A DNA stretch of 49,873 nucleotides from Herbaspirillum frisingense. Its GTDB lineage: Bacteria; Pseudomonadota; Gammaproteobacteria; Burkholderiales; Burkholderiaceae_D. The stretch covers positions 1 through 49,873 of the forward strand of contig WNDX01000011.1 of the NCBI GenBank assembly GCA_009914615.1. The letters are read 5' to 3'. The stretch's first letter is position 1, and each line of letters starts with the position of its first letter. A program made the translations under genes and the position numbers. Shown here piece after piece: positions 49,747 through 49,873 of this stretch. Under the pieces are notes generated by a model, which saw only the letters and a list, made by a program, of their open reading frames with translations, had not been told where the DNA came from and searched no databases.

Positions 49747-49873
49747 ATCGGGATAGGGGCGGCCAGAACCTGGCCGATCCCCTCCCACACCACCCGGCGT
49801 GCGGGTCCGCACCGGGCGGTTCGAGTCGTTGAGGTCAACAGAGCCGAGGTACCCCAAGCCGGTCGAAGTAGGC
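49747..49873 (-). mobile_element. Group II intron 3' end (domains V and VI), partial
   Basis: On the minus strand a hairpin of about 32 bases (ACCGCCCGGTGCG, loop GACC, CGCACGCCGGGTGGT) has a two-base bulge on its 3' side, the shape of domain V. It is followed by a second stem (GGGAGGGG pairing with CCCCTATCCC) with an unpaired A, as in domain VI. The likely 3' splice end is ...CTATCCCGAT at 49747. The intron body and any maturase are beyond the window. The identification rests on structure and remembered similarity of this 3' end in other bacteria. Confidence 0.6.

Noticed and set aside
49596-49857. Two overlapping minus-strand frames at the right edge
   Set aside because: They run through the structured intron end; such spurious Arg/Gly-rich proteins are commonly predicted over domain V.

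Overview
The window is chromosomal DNA from a high-GC betaproteobacterium, most likely order Burkholderiales and close to Oxalobacteraceae/Herbaspirillum. Evidence for this is the conserved order rpsB-tsf-pyrH-frr-uppS-cdsA-dxr-rseP-bamA-skp-lpxD-fabZ-lpxA-lpxB-rnhB, the divergent ppsA/ppsR pair, the smc-zipA-ligA order and a paired cphA'/cphA cyanophycin locus. The genus is an inference; no rRNA or tRNA gene is present to fix it.

Layout. (1) 1-314: the end of an IS3-family insertion sequence, cut by the window edge. (2) 348-2582: a CpxR/CpxA-like envelope-stress two-component system with a canonical CpxR box in front of it. (3) 2689-5405, minus strand: nfeD, a qmcA/paraslipin gene and a periplasmic serine hydrolase. 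(4) 5562-9134: ppsA (minus) and its regulator ppsR (plus), divergent. (5) 9379-26080, minus strand: a long block read rpsB -> tsf -> pyrH -> frr -> uppS -> cdsA -> dxr -> rseP -> bamA -> skp -> lpxD -> fabZ -> lpxA -> lpxB -> rnhB -> TrmH-family methyltransferase -> DUF6314. It links translation, UMP supply, undecaprenyl phosphate, CDP-diacylglycerol, isoprenoid precursors, outer-membrane protein assembly and lipid A. Terminators, a sigma-E-like promoter and GC-rich hairpins punctuate it. (6) 26416-30859, plus strand: map, glnD and an RluF-type pseudouridine synthase, followed by two REP-doublet repeats. (7) 31329-39712: a cyanophycin locus, with a DUF1854 gene and a zinc-ribbon ABC exporter-like gene on the minus strand diverging from cphA' and cphA on the plus strand. 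(8) 39774-45611, minus strand: an AAA-type ATPase, def, galU, ligA and zipA. (9) 46053-49583: smc (minus). (10) 49747-49873: what looks like the 3' end (domains V and VI) of a group II intron, running off the right edge.

The most interesting part is the cyanophycin locus. Two synthetase paralogues, one lacking the C-terminal Mur-ligase lobe, face an ABC exporter-like protein that carries an extra N-terminal zinc-ribbon region and is translationally coupled to a DUF1854 protein. The role of that pair is unknown. Other points worth attention are the CpxR box next to the IS3 end, a probable S2 autoregulatory leader with a pseudoknot in front of rpsB, a sigma-E-type promoter at the head of the envelope operon, a terminator between rseP and bamA, REPIN-like repeats, and a (GAAG)6 microsatellite upstream of the ATPase gene. 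All promoter, leader and terminator calls come from reading the sequence by eye.
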